A stretch of DNA of 34,145 nucleotides from Gnetum montanum (lineage: Eukaryota; Streptophyta; Gnetopsida; Gnetales; Gnetaceae). The stretch's first letter is position 1, and each line of letters starts with the position of its first letter. The notes below the pieces were generated by a model. That model saw nothing but the letters and a program-made list of their open reading frames with translations, was not told the origin of the DNA and did no database searches. This document shows positions 21,338 through 30,681 of this stretch, one piece after another. The position numbers and the translations under genes are program-made. The DNA lies in assembly GCA_015680685.1 (NCBI GenBank), contig MNCI01004733.1, positions 94,401 to 128,545 on the forward strand, read 5' to 3'.

Positions 21338-23731
21338 ATGGTTGTCAGAACCAACACTAGGTTGAGGATTAATAGCCTTTGTGGCATTGCATTGCTATGG
21401 TTGAGCAAGGAGTTCACCTTGCATTGCTGGAGCAGGTGGTAATGGAGCTATTGGTAGGAGAGATGCGGCTGAATTGGAAGGATGGTACACTTGTGAAACA
21501 TCACCCTAAGAAGAGGGAGTCCTATAGTACACATGAGCTTGGTAGTGATTTTGGGGAGTAACGTGACCAATAGATTCATGTGGAGAGATTGGATGTTGCA
21601 CGTAATATCTATATGGGTCAGGTTGCCGATAAGGATATTTTTGCCTTGGTGGTGGCATTCCCCATGATTGTGGGTGCTGCCACTATTGATGTTGCTCAAT
21701 TGGTTGTGGTGAAGTTCCACTTGGATAATACATTAAAGGTTGGTGGAACTACCTTGGGTTACCTTGGGGATAAGGTAATCATTGGGATGTTTGTCGTTTG
21801 TTTAAACATGTATTAAGTGCATACACCCCAAACTCCTACAAATGTGAGATCACAGGGCAACATTCCTTAAGATGGTCATATTGATAGATCTTTCATCCAC
21901 TATCATCATTTTTATCTGAGTCCACAACATCTTCAATAATAGCAACTTTACCCTTACCCTTGTTACGTGTGTTTTCTACTTCTCTCTTTTTTCTTTTGTC
22001 ACGATCACTACCTCGCTCCCAAGACTCCCCTACTACTTTGAGAACAGTTTAAAACCTACTATCCAGGGAGTCCCACATTTGGTCTACCTTTTTTGATACT
22101 TCTAATGCTAACTTTTGGATAGGCAAGGTTTTCATATTCACCATATCTTTGAGTGGTGACTCTTCCTCATCCTCACAAAATCTTACTCCCTTCTTCCAGG
22201 GGGAAGGATCTCGGTTATATTCTTCTACACTCTCTCTCTTTTGTAGCTCACCTTCTTCCTTAGCAACTTGCTCCAATAATCTATGAATTTAATGGGACCT
22301 AACTTAGATAGTCTTCCTTGGGCATAAGTCCCAAGGGTTCTTCTCGTTTCATGCCTAACCCTATCTACGAGATGGCATAGTTGGTCCTATTGCAATAACC
22401 ATGGCCAATACAACGATGTAATAGTGCATAATAATGGCCCATGGCAGCATCCAAGGGTTTGTAACTACCTTGTTTTCATCCTTGGATTTGCTTTCGTAGG
22501 TTAGACACCCAAGAGTACGTTTGGTACTTATCGTTGAACAATTCTAACATAGTACTCTACCTACAAATTGATTTGAATTCTAAGGATTGGTACCAACTTT
22601 CAGCTTCTTTTATTAGTGTCCATGAGAACAACTTAAGTTTTTTCCACTCATTTTCTATGTTTTGCAAGGCACATGCATCATGAAATGCTTGTAAGTGATT
22701 TTGAGGATCAGCGTTATATCCTCCTTCAAATCATGGGATGTTATTCATGTCTAACCTCTTGATCCTACTATCTTTGTGGTGCCTTATTAGAACTCTCACA
22801 GCCTTAGTTATGTCTATCATGCTTCAAGTAGCGAGTAGGGGTTCATCATGATCATCTCATTCATAGCTTCTATGGTGCCTACGCTATTCCCTACTCTGCC
22901 TTCTTCTATGGCATGATTCCCTAGAGTATCCTCGTCCTCTATCTTGGCTATCTCGTCTATGACTTCCACTTTGTTTGCCCTTATCCTCACGATCTATTTC
23001 TCTATGGCTATGTCCAGACACTGAAGAAGAGGGTGAAGGAGATGATGAAGGTGAAGAAGAAGGAGAACCACCACCATGATAGTGTCTACTACCTTCTCTT
23101 TGGTGGTCTCTACCTCAATCGTGATTGTGATCAAAATGCCCACCTTTATCATGTGTCCTTGTTCCTTTTCGAACACTTTGTATCCATTGGTATCAACACT
23201 TGGGTTATGAATAGTAGAATGAAGGTTCTAATACACAACCCCTTGGCTAAATTCTAGGGGAGGAACATCATTATGTGGGTGACTACCTGAGGTAGGTTCA
23301 TCACCCTCAATTTCGCTTAAAACGTGGGGGGCATCCTTTGACCATTTTCCCTTCAAAGACTTATGGTGTCTCTCCTATTGGAAATCTCTTTAACGTTGTA
23401 CCTCTATAGGATGATAGTCTCTCGAATCATAGTCTTGTGCAACGTACTCTACATGTAAGTGTTGCATGCCTATTCATGTGAGAGCACGAAGAAGCATACT
23501 TGGGACTGAACGGTCGAGAGGTAACACTATGTTACCTTCCAAGTCATGCCAACGTAGTTGTTTTTCTTGATGGAGAATGAAGGTGAAGTTGGATACATAT
23601 TCATTGGGATGAATATATACCACACAAAACTATTGAGGGATTGGTGGATCAATGTCATGTGTATCCTGTCGCCAATTGCTTCTTGTGTTAGTCCTAGGTG
23701 GTGAATTGCTTTTGTGCAAAGAAGAAGACAT
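21338..23731 (-). pseudogene. Gag of the nested Athila-like element, with Arg/Ser-rich N-terminal extension
   Basis: The ATG at 23731 (MSSSLHKSN) is the likely start, about 110 bp after the primer site. An N-terminal region of roughly 290 residues includes a Ser/Pro run (GSPSSSPSSSPSPSSS, about 23090-23040) and an Arg/Ser-rich stretch with HRRDSQDRGRGYSRE and CHRRRQSRE. The capsid domain follows (about 22740-22280: GGYNADPQNHLQAFHDAC, WYQSLEFKSI, LFNDKYQTYSW, then LEQVAKEEGEL). A degraded zinc knuckle (YQYDHLKECCP, about 21890-21856) and a Pro/Gln/Tyr-rich linker lead into the protease. There are many stops and at least two frameshifts (between about 22370 and 22276). The capsid part aligns with the gag at 1816-3687; the N-terminal extension does not. 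Confidence 0.82.
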
Positions 23732-23843
23732 CTTGTCTTGTTCAGTGTACAATGTACTATTATCTTTTTCTTAATCAATCCTAAGGGTTTATTCCAACAA
23801 TGTGAAAGATTTCCTACGTTCTACTTAGTGCACAAAAAACTAA

Positions 23844-23862
23844 GTCCCCAGCAACAGGGCCA
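23844..23862 (-). other. Primer-binding site, tRNA-Asp type
   Basis: The minus strand reads TGGCCCTGTTGCTGGGGAC, one base after the 5' LTR end. It matches the tRNA-Asp-complementary site of Athila elements with a few substitutions. Confidence 0.78.
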
Positions 23863-24403
23863 ATGATGAGTGGCAAGTTACCCCTACACTCAACCATACG
23901 AATAGAAGTGTTTCACGCATGATCCAGTCGAATTCCAAGGACTAAGTGCCTATGCGCCTTCATGGAACGATAACAAGTTGGTTAATCGTTGTCTTCCCAA
24001 ACTTACTTGTATGTCATGGTTTTATGGTTAAGTAAGCTTGCGGCATATGATTTTTAGGGATTTTATGTGTTTTATATCCTGTGCTAATAAAGAGGGGAAG
24101 AGAGATAACTAAATACTAATCTAAATTAAATACTCATTAACTAAGTCCTAATTACTCCTAACACCAGTATATGTTCCCACTTGTTGTACACATCCTGAAC
24201 CAGTGCAACACTGCTGGGATTACCAAACGCTAATCGTCACTGGGTTACCAAGTGCTACATGCATGCTCGAAGCGGTTGTACTGAGTGTATTTAACTAAGA
24301 GAGTTGGAGGGTGAGAGAAATCATTAATTAACTATGAAAGCATTAAATAATAATTAACGCTAACTAATCTATTCTGTATGCTTCAAGGTTTATCATAAAG
24401 TTC

Positions 24404-24457
24404 ATCTTTATTGCCATACACAAGGTGTGCTCAGGTACACAATGCTTGAATAAAGAT
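24404..24457 (-). promoter_or_regulatory. LTR poly(A) signal inside an inverted repeat
   Basis: On the minus strand ATCTTTATT (24457-24449) is followed 36 nt later by its exact reverse complement AATAAAGAT (24412-24404), which holds the AATAAA signal. The same arrangement is found at 489-545. Confidence 0.45.
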
Positions 24458-24577
24458 CCATTCACTCTATGACTCCTATTGCGGGCACGCAGAAATAATT
24501 CTAACTCTGGGGGGGAAATGGCAAGAGTTTGGCTAAGGAACTAACTTTCTAATGTGGAAACCAAGGGTGTCACCTCT

Positions 24578-24668
24578 TATTTATAGGCAAGGAGATAGGC
24601 CATGATATTAGGTATCCAACATCGCATGGTTGATCCGATATCGCAAAACGTGATATCGCGGTTCATCA
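24578..24668 (-). promoter_or_regulatory. LTR promoter: GATATC palindromes plus TATA box
   Basis: TATAAATA (minus) is at 24585-24578. Upstream, between it and the LTR start at 24668, are GATATC at 24652-24657 and 24637-24642 and a decayed copy at 24604-24609. The arrangement matches 872-949. Confidence 0.58.
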
Positions 24669-24673
24669 ACACC
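24669..24673. repeat. Target site duplication, right (ACACC)
   Basis: This is an exact copy of 15185-15189, directly after the LTR end. The following AAAGTTCTTTAAATAGG resumes the interrupted LTR (compare AAGGTTCTTCAAATAGG at about 26280). Confidence 0.88.
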
Positions 24674-25096
24674 AAAGTTCTTTAAATAGGAACAAATTTC
24701 CCTCTCTCATGCTGGTGATGGGGCACATTCTATCTATGTGTTAGAGATACATCAATAAGCCTCTTCATCCAACCTCTTCTCTCTCTCTCTCCCTAATCCA
24801 ACAACTACAGGCAGTGTTGGCTACAATAGCGTTTGCAACAGAGCAACGACAAATGATGGCAACAGCCAAAAAGTAGGAAAATTTTAGTTTGATTATCTTT
24901 TGTATTCTTGAATTTGAAGCACTCATTCTAATTAAAATTCCTTTTTTTTCTTACTATTTTCAAAAGACCACATTGCCCTCTCTAGCTGAGACTATTCCCA
25001 AGTTTCCATACCCATATGGGAGGTGCCCTAGGTAATAGTCTCCTCAAATGAGTTTTTCTTCCATGTGTTGATGCATTCAAAATTTATGCATCAACA
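24674..25096 (+). repeat. 5' LTR of the non-coding element, right part
   Basis: It aligns with about 26280-26705 of the 3' LTR and ends GCATCAACA. The last bases hold a 12-bp perfect inverted repeat: GTGTTGATGCAT (25065-25076) and ATGCATCAACAC (25086-25097). Confidence 0.85.
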
Positions 25097-25512
25097 CCTT
25101 TTTGGTGCTAGAAGGAGGGCCTTTCCCCTACCTTTTTCTTATTAGCTCTTCTTGCCATTTCCTTGTGGCTATTTTATTTTCTAATCTAGTCTTGGAACTT
25201 GTTGAGATTTTTTTTTAATAAAAAAAACCTTTTTCTTCAGACCCTTTATTTTTTGCCATTTTTTATGCTTCCCATTTTTTGAAAAATGTTGTTACCAAAA
25301 TCTTTTTTTTATAACCCTTGTTTCCTAGTCCCATTTTTGAATTTCTAATTTTGGCAATCCTTACCTAAGTCCTAACTTGGGTGAGGTGGTTTTATTATTC
25401 AATTTTAAATTTATTTTTCTAAAATTTTTCTTATTTTATTATTTTCCTTTTAAGATTTCATGGTTTTTGTTGCTCCTTACACTTGCATGCAATTTGTTGT
25501 TTGGGGGCTAAG
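25097..25512 (+). mobile_element. Internal region of the non-coding LTR element
   Basis: It is 416 bp long, T-rich, with no open frame of note. A primer-site candidate TGGTGCTAGAAGGAGGGCC (25103-25121) lies 6 nt after the LTR; I could not assign a tRNA with confidence. A polypurine-like TTTGGGGGCTAAG (25500-25512) directly precedes the 3' LTR. These two ends are what reverse transcription needs; proteins would have to come from another element. Confidence 0.72.
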
Positions 25513-25603
25513 TGTTGTGTCCAATCTTGCCCATGCTATCGCATGGGGCCATGATCAACAAAACTATCCTATAAAATCATATACCATTTTACCAAGCAAT
25601 GTT

Positions 25604-25726
25604 AACATGCAAGAAGGTGGACTAATGTGTAGGAAGATGAACTGACATGCAAGGAGGTAGACCGACGTGTAGGAAAGTGGACCAACATGTGGGGAGGTGA
25701 AACATCACTAGTAGGCAGCTATAAAG
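25604..25726 (+). promoter_or_regulatory. Five 20-bp tandem repeats followed by a TATA box (3' LTR)
   Basis: Units start at 25604, 25624, 25644, 25664 and 25684, and TATAAAG is at 25720-25726, the same layout as in the 5' LTR. Confidence 0.6.
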
Positions 25727-26156
25727 CAGAGAACGAAGATGATATTATGGTGGGAGGAGTGAGGGCCTCCTTAACAAATTAGGCTCTCTTCCTGAACAGC
25801 TGTGTCTCTCTCCATTGAGGCATACATAGATGGGTAGGGAGGTCTCTAGGGGCTGAGAAATCAACAGATGGTAATTTTTTCTCTCTTTCTCTTCTCCTAT
25901 TTTTATGGGATGACAACAGTGTAGCTGACACATGTGGATGTGGCAGGTGGGTTATGTAGTCCTATTTCTTTATTCTTGGAAATGGACTAGTGATGGTTAG
26001 CAGTCATAGAGTTGCATGGATGACAATCAATAATCTTAGTAGGAAACCAAGAGGCAATTGTTTTCTTTTCCCTTTTTGCAGTAAACCCATGACAACAACA
26101 GACATAGGACTAGAGACAACAATGGTCTACCAATGCATGATAGTAGGATTTGGTGA

Positions 26157-26161
<5 letters not shown>

Positions 26162-26188
<27 letters not shown>
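26162..26188 (+). repeat. (CT)n microsatellite
   Basis: About 13 uninterrupted CT units lie inside the 3' LTR. The 5' LTR has only a short CT-rich stretch at the same place (about 15085-15105), so the array expanded after insertion. Confidence 0.85.
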
Positions 26189-26705
26189 ATGCTATGATGT
26201 TGTAGCAATTGACAACAATGGTTGCAAGTGCAGGTTCTACAGTTTTATTTTATTTTTGGTGGGCAGCGCATCCATGGTAAGGTTCTTCAAATAGGGACAA
26301 ATTTTCATCTCTCATGCTAGCAAAGAGGTGCATTCTATCTATGCATTAGAGACTCATCAATAGGCCCCTTCATCTAACTTCTTCTCTCTCTCTTTCTCCC
26401 TCATCTAATAGCTACAAGCAATGTTGCCTACAATAGCATCTACAACGAAGTGACAAAAAACAACGATAGTAGCCAAGAAGCAAGGAAAATTTATTTTGAT
26501 TACCTTTTATATTCTTGAATTTAAGACACTCATTCTAATTAAAATTCTTGGTTTTTTTTTTATTATTTTCAAAAGGCCACATTTCCCTCTCCAGTTGAGA
26601 CTATTCCCGAGTTTTCGTATCCATAAAGGAGGCGCCTTAGGCAATAGTCTCCTTAAATGAGTTTTTCCCCCATGTGTTGGTGCATCCAAAATTTATGCAT
26701 TAATA

Positions 26706-26710
26706 ATAGT
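26706..26710. repeat. Target site duplication, right (ATAGT)
   Basis: This is an exact match to 14417-14421. Confidence 0.88.
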
Positions 26711-27054
26711 GATTTGCAAGAATTGGGGACATTATGCAAACATAATCAAAAGGAAATGTAATACATTTATAGTATGCACTGCTAATTTTTTGCTTTTTGA
26801 AGGTATAAAAGGTTGTTGGTTAAATAAAAATAATAATGTGTAGTAGTTACTTGCTCATGGGCCTATAATTCCTCAAGAGTATATTAATTGTGGTAGAAAA
26901 TTTATCATGGGTGGCCCCACATGGTTTGATCTAATTCATGATCTCAATTGAATTTAATCTCACTTGTCTAATGTGGTTGCCATGAAACATCATTATCCTA
27001 CATATGAGAAAGTTAAGTGAGTATTGATCCCCATGTTTGAGGAATTAACTAGCT
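26711..27054. other. Anonymous DNA, no gene assigned
   Basis: This lies between the LTR element and the TA microsatellite. The + frame reading ICKNWGHYAN at its start hints at a degraded zinc knuckle, but nothing else supports it. The downstream part of the Helitron protein was not recognised here. Confidence 0.4.
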
Positions 27055-27075
27055 TATATATATATATATATATAT

Positions 27076-27463
27076 CAATTGGCTAAGATGATTTTAAAGA
27101 AGATGATGTTAACTAAGCCTAACTATTGAATGAGGTAACAAGATAACTAAAAATGAAATCACTCATCCCTACTCTATTTCTCTACCACTTACCTAATTTA
27201 GTTTTACCCTCTCGATCAAGTTTTCTTTGTCTTTGTTTATTCATGGAAATTTTTGAGTGTTATTTATGCGAGAGATTTATTTGTCAAAAACACCATGAAC
27301 AAACAAAGACAAAGCAAGCTTGACCAAGAGGGTAAAACTATATTGGGTAAGTGGTATAGAAATAGAGGCATGATGAGTGATTCCATTTTTAGTTATCTTG
27401 TTACCTCATCTAGTAGTCAGGCTTGGTTAACATCATCTTCTTTAAAATCATCTTGACCAATTG
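27076..27463. mobile_element. 388-bp foldback element (MITE-like)
   Basis: Two 171-nt arms (27076-27246 and 27293-27463) are reverse complements at roughly 88% identity by eye (about 20 mismatches), around a 46-nt loop. Ends are CAATTGG and CCAATTG. The left flank is a (TA)n run (about 27055-27075) and the right flank is ATATATATAT, so it sits in a TA microsatellite, as described for rice Micron MITEs; membership is not claimed. It has no coding capacity and lies in the second exon of the Helitron relic. A transcript would fold into a very long hairpin, a plausible small-RNA source. Confidence 0.85.
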
Positions 27464-29400
27464 ATATATATATTTTTTAAAAAATACAATAGTACATTCC
27501 ATTGCTTGTTTCCTTCTAATGACATTATTGATCTAATACCTACAAATAAATCACACATTGTTGCTTAAATGTTATAAAAGAGCAATATGAATAATGAAAA
27601 TAAAAAAAATGGAGAATTAATATTTACCTAAATTGCTTGTGGCATCCAAATCTACCATCTTTATAGCGAATAAGATGTTTTGCATATTCATGTAGTTTGA
27701 CATCTTTAACTCTCTGTTCAAGAAAATCACATTTTTCTTCAAGAAAAAGATTTGGAAATGCCATCATAAATAACCCCATCATATTAAACTCATTAATAGG
27801 AGAATTAGACATGGAAGGCCACTAAGCAACATCTAAATCCTACAATGATGGATTATGCATCCATGCTCTTGTCCAATCATGTTCCTTTCTTACAATTCCA
27901 GGATGTTGTGCAACTAATGATGTATGACTGATAATGTTTTCTTCATCTATCTGAAGCAAAGGACCTTTCTTCATCTTTTTCTGGTAATGGAATATAATGA
28001 ATGCTATGGAAGATGTTAACATCACTGGTATCAACAACATCGTTTAATGCATGCATATCAATCTCAACATCATGATAGTATGAATCATTTGCCTTCTAAA
28101 AAATCAAGGCTTCATAAACCTGTCTCTTGTTGACAATGAAATTATACTCGGTGCCCATTTGGTCTACTCTTCTCAATATCAAGAAAGGGATATCTTTAAT
28201 TCTAAGAAGAAGCCTTTTAGTAATCTATGTGACATCCTGAGAAAAGCTAATTGTGTAACCTTTATACTTGAACTGTTCACCAACAGCATGTGTAACTTGT
28301 AATATGAGATTGATTTTTTCTATTAACATTTCTTCAACCTCAGTTAAACAACCTAGGATAGGTGGTTGAATACCTAGATCCATGTTATTTTCAATAGAAA
28401 ATTGTTTGATTTCACAACCAAAACTATCAAGAATATTATGTTTCTTTTCATTAATGCTCCTATTGCATGTGGGTCCTCTACTTCTAGTTGAATCCAATAA
28501 TATGCCAAGAAACATTTCATTGCATACATTGTAAGAACATGCATTTGCAAAACTTCTAAATGTAGTATTAAAATTTTGTATTACTTGAGCAACTTTTGTA
28601 CCTATCTTTTGCAATATTGGGAAAGACTGAATAGGTTCTAAAAAAGGCATTTCCACTATTGGTGCCTGAGCAACATCTATAGCTTCATTCATTCAATGAA
28701 ATGAATTTCCTCCTGTCGACATTGCCTCTTTTGGCACTCTCTTGTTATAATGTGGTTGTTCTTGATTTTCTTGCAATTGTTCTTCTTCTATGTGTGTGAT
28801 TTCTGGAATATATGTTGCTTGATTAACAGGCACAGATGCATTTTCAATGTCTTGCAAAAATGTTTGGAAATTTAAACTAAAAATTGAATTAAAATATGTA
28901 CCAACTTGAGTATGGGCAGACACCAACCTACATTTCTTCTTGATTATTTACATTATTAGTATCAATAATGTGGATTATTGTATTGGATGAATTTTCAAGT
29001 GATGAGAGGGGATTCAAAGTTGATGTAGCCTAAAAAAATATATGTAGTGTAAGTATGTAAATAAAACAAAAAGATTTTCCTATGTCAAATATTTTTTTTT
29101 GAAATATTAAAAAATGTATAAATTACGTACTCCTGAATTTTATAGAATTAGTTGTGGTTCTTATTCACATCGTTTTGCTTCTCATTTTAGAAATCATCTT
29201 CTCTCCTTTACAATCATCGATTCTAGATTTTTAATTCCTACGATTTATAGTCGTCCTCCACCTTGGCCATGCCCACTCGCACACCCACTACCACAACCTC
29301 CATGAATCACATTACTTGTTGCAACAAATGGTTGTTGTTGCTAATCTTGAAGAGAGTGTTCTTCGCCTTCTCTATTGGGACTAATAGTAGCAAGATCCAT
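27464..29400 (-). pseudogene. Helitron replication protein, N-terminal part, with an intron
   Basis: Helitrons move by a rolling-circle Rep/helicase. The minus frames match its N-terminal half: SIENNMDLG, LTEVEEMLIEKINLILQV and KYKGYTISFSQDV (28450-28225); then IPFLILRRVDQMGTEYNFIV, VYEALIF.KANDSYYHDVEID (about 28190-28050); then the Helitron-like N domain with PINEFNMMGLFMMAFPNLF, YAKHLIRYKDGRFGCHKQF (27812-27628). Removing an 88-nt GT...AG intron (27627-27540) joins QFR to Y(stop)INNVIRRKQA, the expected sequence with Trp turned to TAG. A possible first exon starts at the ATG at 29400 (MDLATISPNREGEEHSLQD), with a second candidate intron ending near 29021. Stops, a frameshift near 28225 and the foldback insertion show that it is dead. 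The HUH nuclease and helicase parts are missing. Confidence 0.8.
27540..27627 (-). other. Predicted intron in the Helitron relic
   Basis: The 88 nt, AT-rich, start GTAAAT and end TTTGTAG on the minus strand with a T-rich stretch. Splicing restores a conserved block across the junction (phase 2, codon AG|G for Arg). Confidence 0.6.
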
Positions 29401-29860
29401 GTTTCTAAAAATACATGAATTACAATATTTCACCTCTTAATCTTGTAGCATGATGCCTAAGTACAATATCTTTAAAAATTGCATTGCATCGTAATCATTG
29501 TCACCTTAACCATTGCCATGATCATAATTGACTGTAACCATAACTATCACCATTTATTATAATAATAAATATTCATTATTATCCACTATTTATAAGAATA
29601 AATACTCACTATTACTATAATTGTAATAAATATTCATTATTGCCCACATGGGGGCCTTGTGTATGAGGGAATACAAAGAGACAAATGGGAAGCCCAGGGG
29701 TCAAAGGCCAAGGTCGCTCATGTGAGTAGGGGCAGGCTCCTCAAGTGTGGGCTTAGTAGGATTTAACAAATCATGGGCAAATCATGTTGGCCTTTTGGCA
29801 AACTTTCTTTGCAACAGGGATGTGGCCCTCATCCGGAGAAGAAATAATATATATTATTAT
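29401..29860. other. AT-rich spacer with short repeats, no gene
   Basis: Three imperfect copies of an AATAAATA-TCA-TATTA unit lie about 29565-29645. A G+C-richer block (29640-29840) contains no recognisable frame. Confidence 0.45.
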
Positions 29861-29887
29861 TTTGAAAACTTACAAAACCAAACACAT

Positions 29888-30430
29888 TCAAAAATAGTTA
29901 TCAGTAAGTAAGTAAAGTTTGCGCACATCATAGGGCCCGTCCATATCAAAATGTAGACTAAAAGTAGCAACACAATTAGAATAGAGAAACGGGGCTGGTA
30001 GAAGAAAACAATGCTGGTTGGCACCATGTGCATTGAAGCTGGCCCCCGTAATGAAGTCCTGAGCAGGTTACTGAGGAAGCCCTGGTATGCACCCGACTCG
30101 TAAATCCCCGTACACGTCGAAACTGCGTCCATAGGATTGGTCACCTTGGAGGTATCCCGTATTGAAGGGATTGATCACGGTGTTGGCCATCTCGGTGGCC
30201 ACATTGATGACCATACCGTCGACGCCCACATTGATGTTGGGTGACAAAAGCGGTGGTCCTTGGGGACTATGCAGTAGTTGGTAAAATGGCCACGCACATG
30301 TGCTCGGGCACTGCGTCTTGGAGTTGTCCACCCACACAAACGATAGAGAGTCGTGGAGCATACACAATGTGTCGTGGAAACCACAGGCACTCATGCAGAA
30401 CTGCTCCACACCCACGATTCACCGTTAAAT
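29888..30430 (-). pseudogene. EXORDIUM/PHI-1 family protein fragment (C-terminal half)
   Basis: EXORDIUM-type proteins are secreted plant cell-wall proteins linked to brassinosteroid and phosphate-induced growth responses. The family's C-terminal blocks appear in order: VEQFCMSACGFHDTL, FVWVDNSKTQCPSTCAWPF, SPNINVGVDGMVINVATEMA, NPFNTGYLQG (30405-30145); then, after a frameshift near 30140, NPMDAVSTCTGIYESGAYQGF; then, after another near 30065, ITGASFNAHGANQHCFLLP, ending at a TGA (29890-29888). The conserved Cys and Gly positions are mostly kept. The N-terminal half and signal peptide are absent. The 5' edge is rearranged, with short duplications at 30402-30488. The family call is confident; the gene is not functional. 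Confidence 0.82.
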
Positions 30431-30488
30431 ATATATATTGTGTTTTTGCTCCACACCCACCATTCATCGTCAAATGGCCACGCACATG
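30284..30488. repeat. Short exact duplications at the broken edge of the EXORDIUM relic
   Basis: A 17-mer AAATGGCCACGCACATG occurs at 30284-30300 (coding CAWPF on minus) and again at 30472-30488. TGCTCCACACCCAC occurs at 30402-30415 and 30447-30460. Together they show a local duplication and rearrangement. Confidence 0.7.
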
Positions 30489-30589
30489 CTCTGTTTCCTA
30501 CAACTGTTGCTCGCTAAACACAAGCACGTTGCCAAAGCTCAGATACAATACCAATCCTGAATTTTGCTTGTCCAGCCTTTTTATGGGCA

Positions 30590-30681
30590 CAGTGGGAATA
30601 CAAAAACCTATTGCTCTTTGGTTCGCATTTGCGTGCAGTAGGAATACGAAAACATGTGGCTCTTTGGTTTGCTAGGGATCT
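30590..30681 (+). repeat. 46-bp tandem duplication
   Basis: Two copies start at 30590 and 30636, sharing CAGTGGGAATACAAAAAC / CAGTAGGAATACGAAAAC and GCTCTTTGGTT. No gene is evident. Confidence 0.65.

Larger units (their letters stand above)
15190..24668 (-). mobile_element. Athila-like Ty3/gypsy retrotransposon, complete in structure, decayed
   Basis: Read on the minus strand, this has a 5' LTR (24668-23864), a tRNA-Asp-type primer site, gag, protease, reverse transcriptase, RNase H, integrase, an assembly gap, a 3' untranslated part, a polypurine tract and a 3' LTR (15632-15190), flanked by ACACC duplications. The order PR-RT-RH-IN is that of Ty3/gypsy. The reverse transcriptase motifs (FLDGYSEYNQI, FMDD, MVQEGVVLGHKISH) and the primer site point to the Athila clade. 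It is inserted into the 5' LTR of another element. Stops and frameshifts occur in every domain, so it cannot move on its own. Any env-like frame would fall in the gap. Confidence 0.9.
23864..24668 (-). mobile_element. 5' LTR of the nested Athila-like element
   Basis: The 805-bp LTR runs (minus) from TGATGAAC at 24668 to CTCATCA at 23864. It pairs with the 3' LTR at 15190-15632 and ends with the same terminal block as the LTR at 845-1673. It contains TATAAATA, a poly(A) signal and the paired GGTAACCCAGT / GGTAATCCCAG motifs (24252-24236 and 24225-24211). Confidence 0.9.
14422..26705 (+). mobile_element. Non-autonomous LTR element (2.8 kb) interrupted by a nested Athila-like element
   Basis: With the nested element and one copy of its target duplication (9484 bp) set aside, this is a 2.8-kb element: 5' LTR 14422-15189 plus 24674-25096 (1191 bp), internal region 25097-25512 (416 bp), 3' LTR 25513-26705 (1193 bp). 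Both LTRs start TGTTGTG; the 5' LTR ends CAACA and the 3' LTR TAATA, consistent with C-to-T decay. The element is flanked by ATAGT on both sides. The internal part has no coding capacity. It has longer LTRs than a classic TRIM and a much shorter interior than a LARD. By eye the LTRs are roughly 85-90% identical, so the insertion is old. Orientation is inferred from the primer-site-like and polypurine-like ends of the internal region. Confidence 0.85.
25513..26705 (+). repeat. 3' LTR of the non-coding element (uninterrupted)
   Basis: It starts TGTTGTGTCC and ends ATGCATTAATA, followed by the ATAGT duplication. It is 1193 bp long, against 1191 bp for the rejoined 5' LTR. It serves as the empty-site version of the Athila insertion. 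It contains a CT microsatellite not expanded in the 5' LTR. Confidence 0.87.

Noticed and set aside
21379-21816. + frames over the gag-protease linker
   Set aside because: They are antisense to the minus-strand Gag-Pol frame, which has clear domain matches on both sides.
26711-26770. Possible zinc knuckle (ICKNWGHYAN) in a + frame
   Set aside because: The CCHC pattern is incomplete and the following frame has many stops and no recognisable retroelement domain.
27253-27456. 67-codon + frame
   Set aside because: It lies inside the right arm and loop of the foldback element and has no known domain.
30241-30675. 144-codon + frame
   Set aside because: It is antisense to the EXORDIUM relic over part of its length and has no family resemblance.
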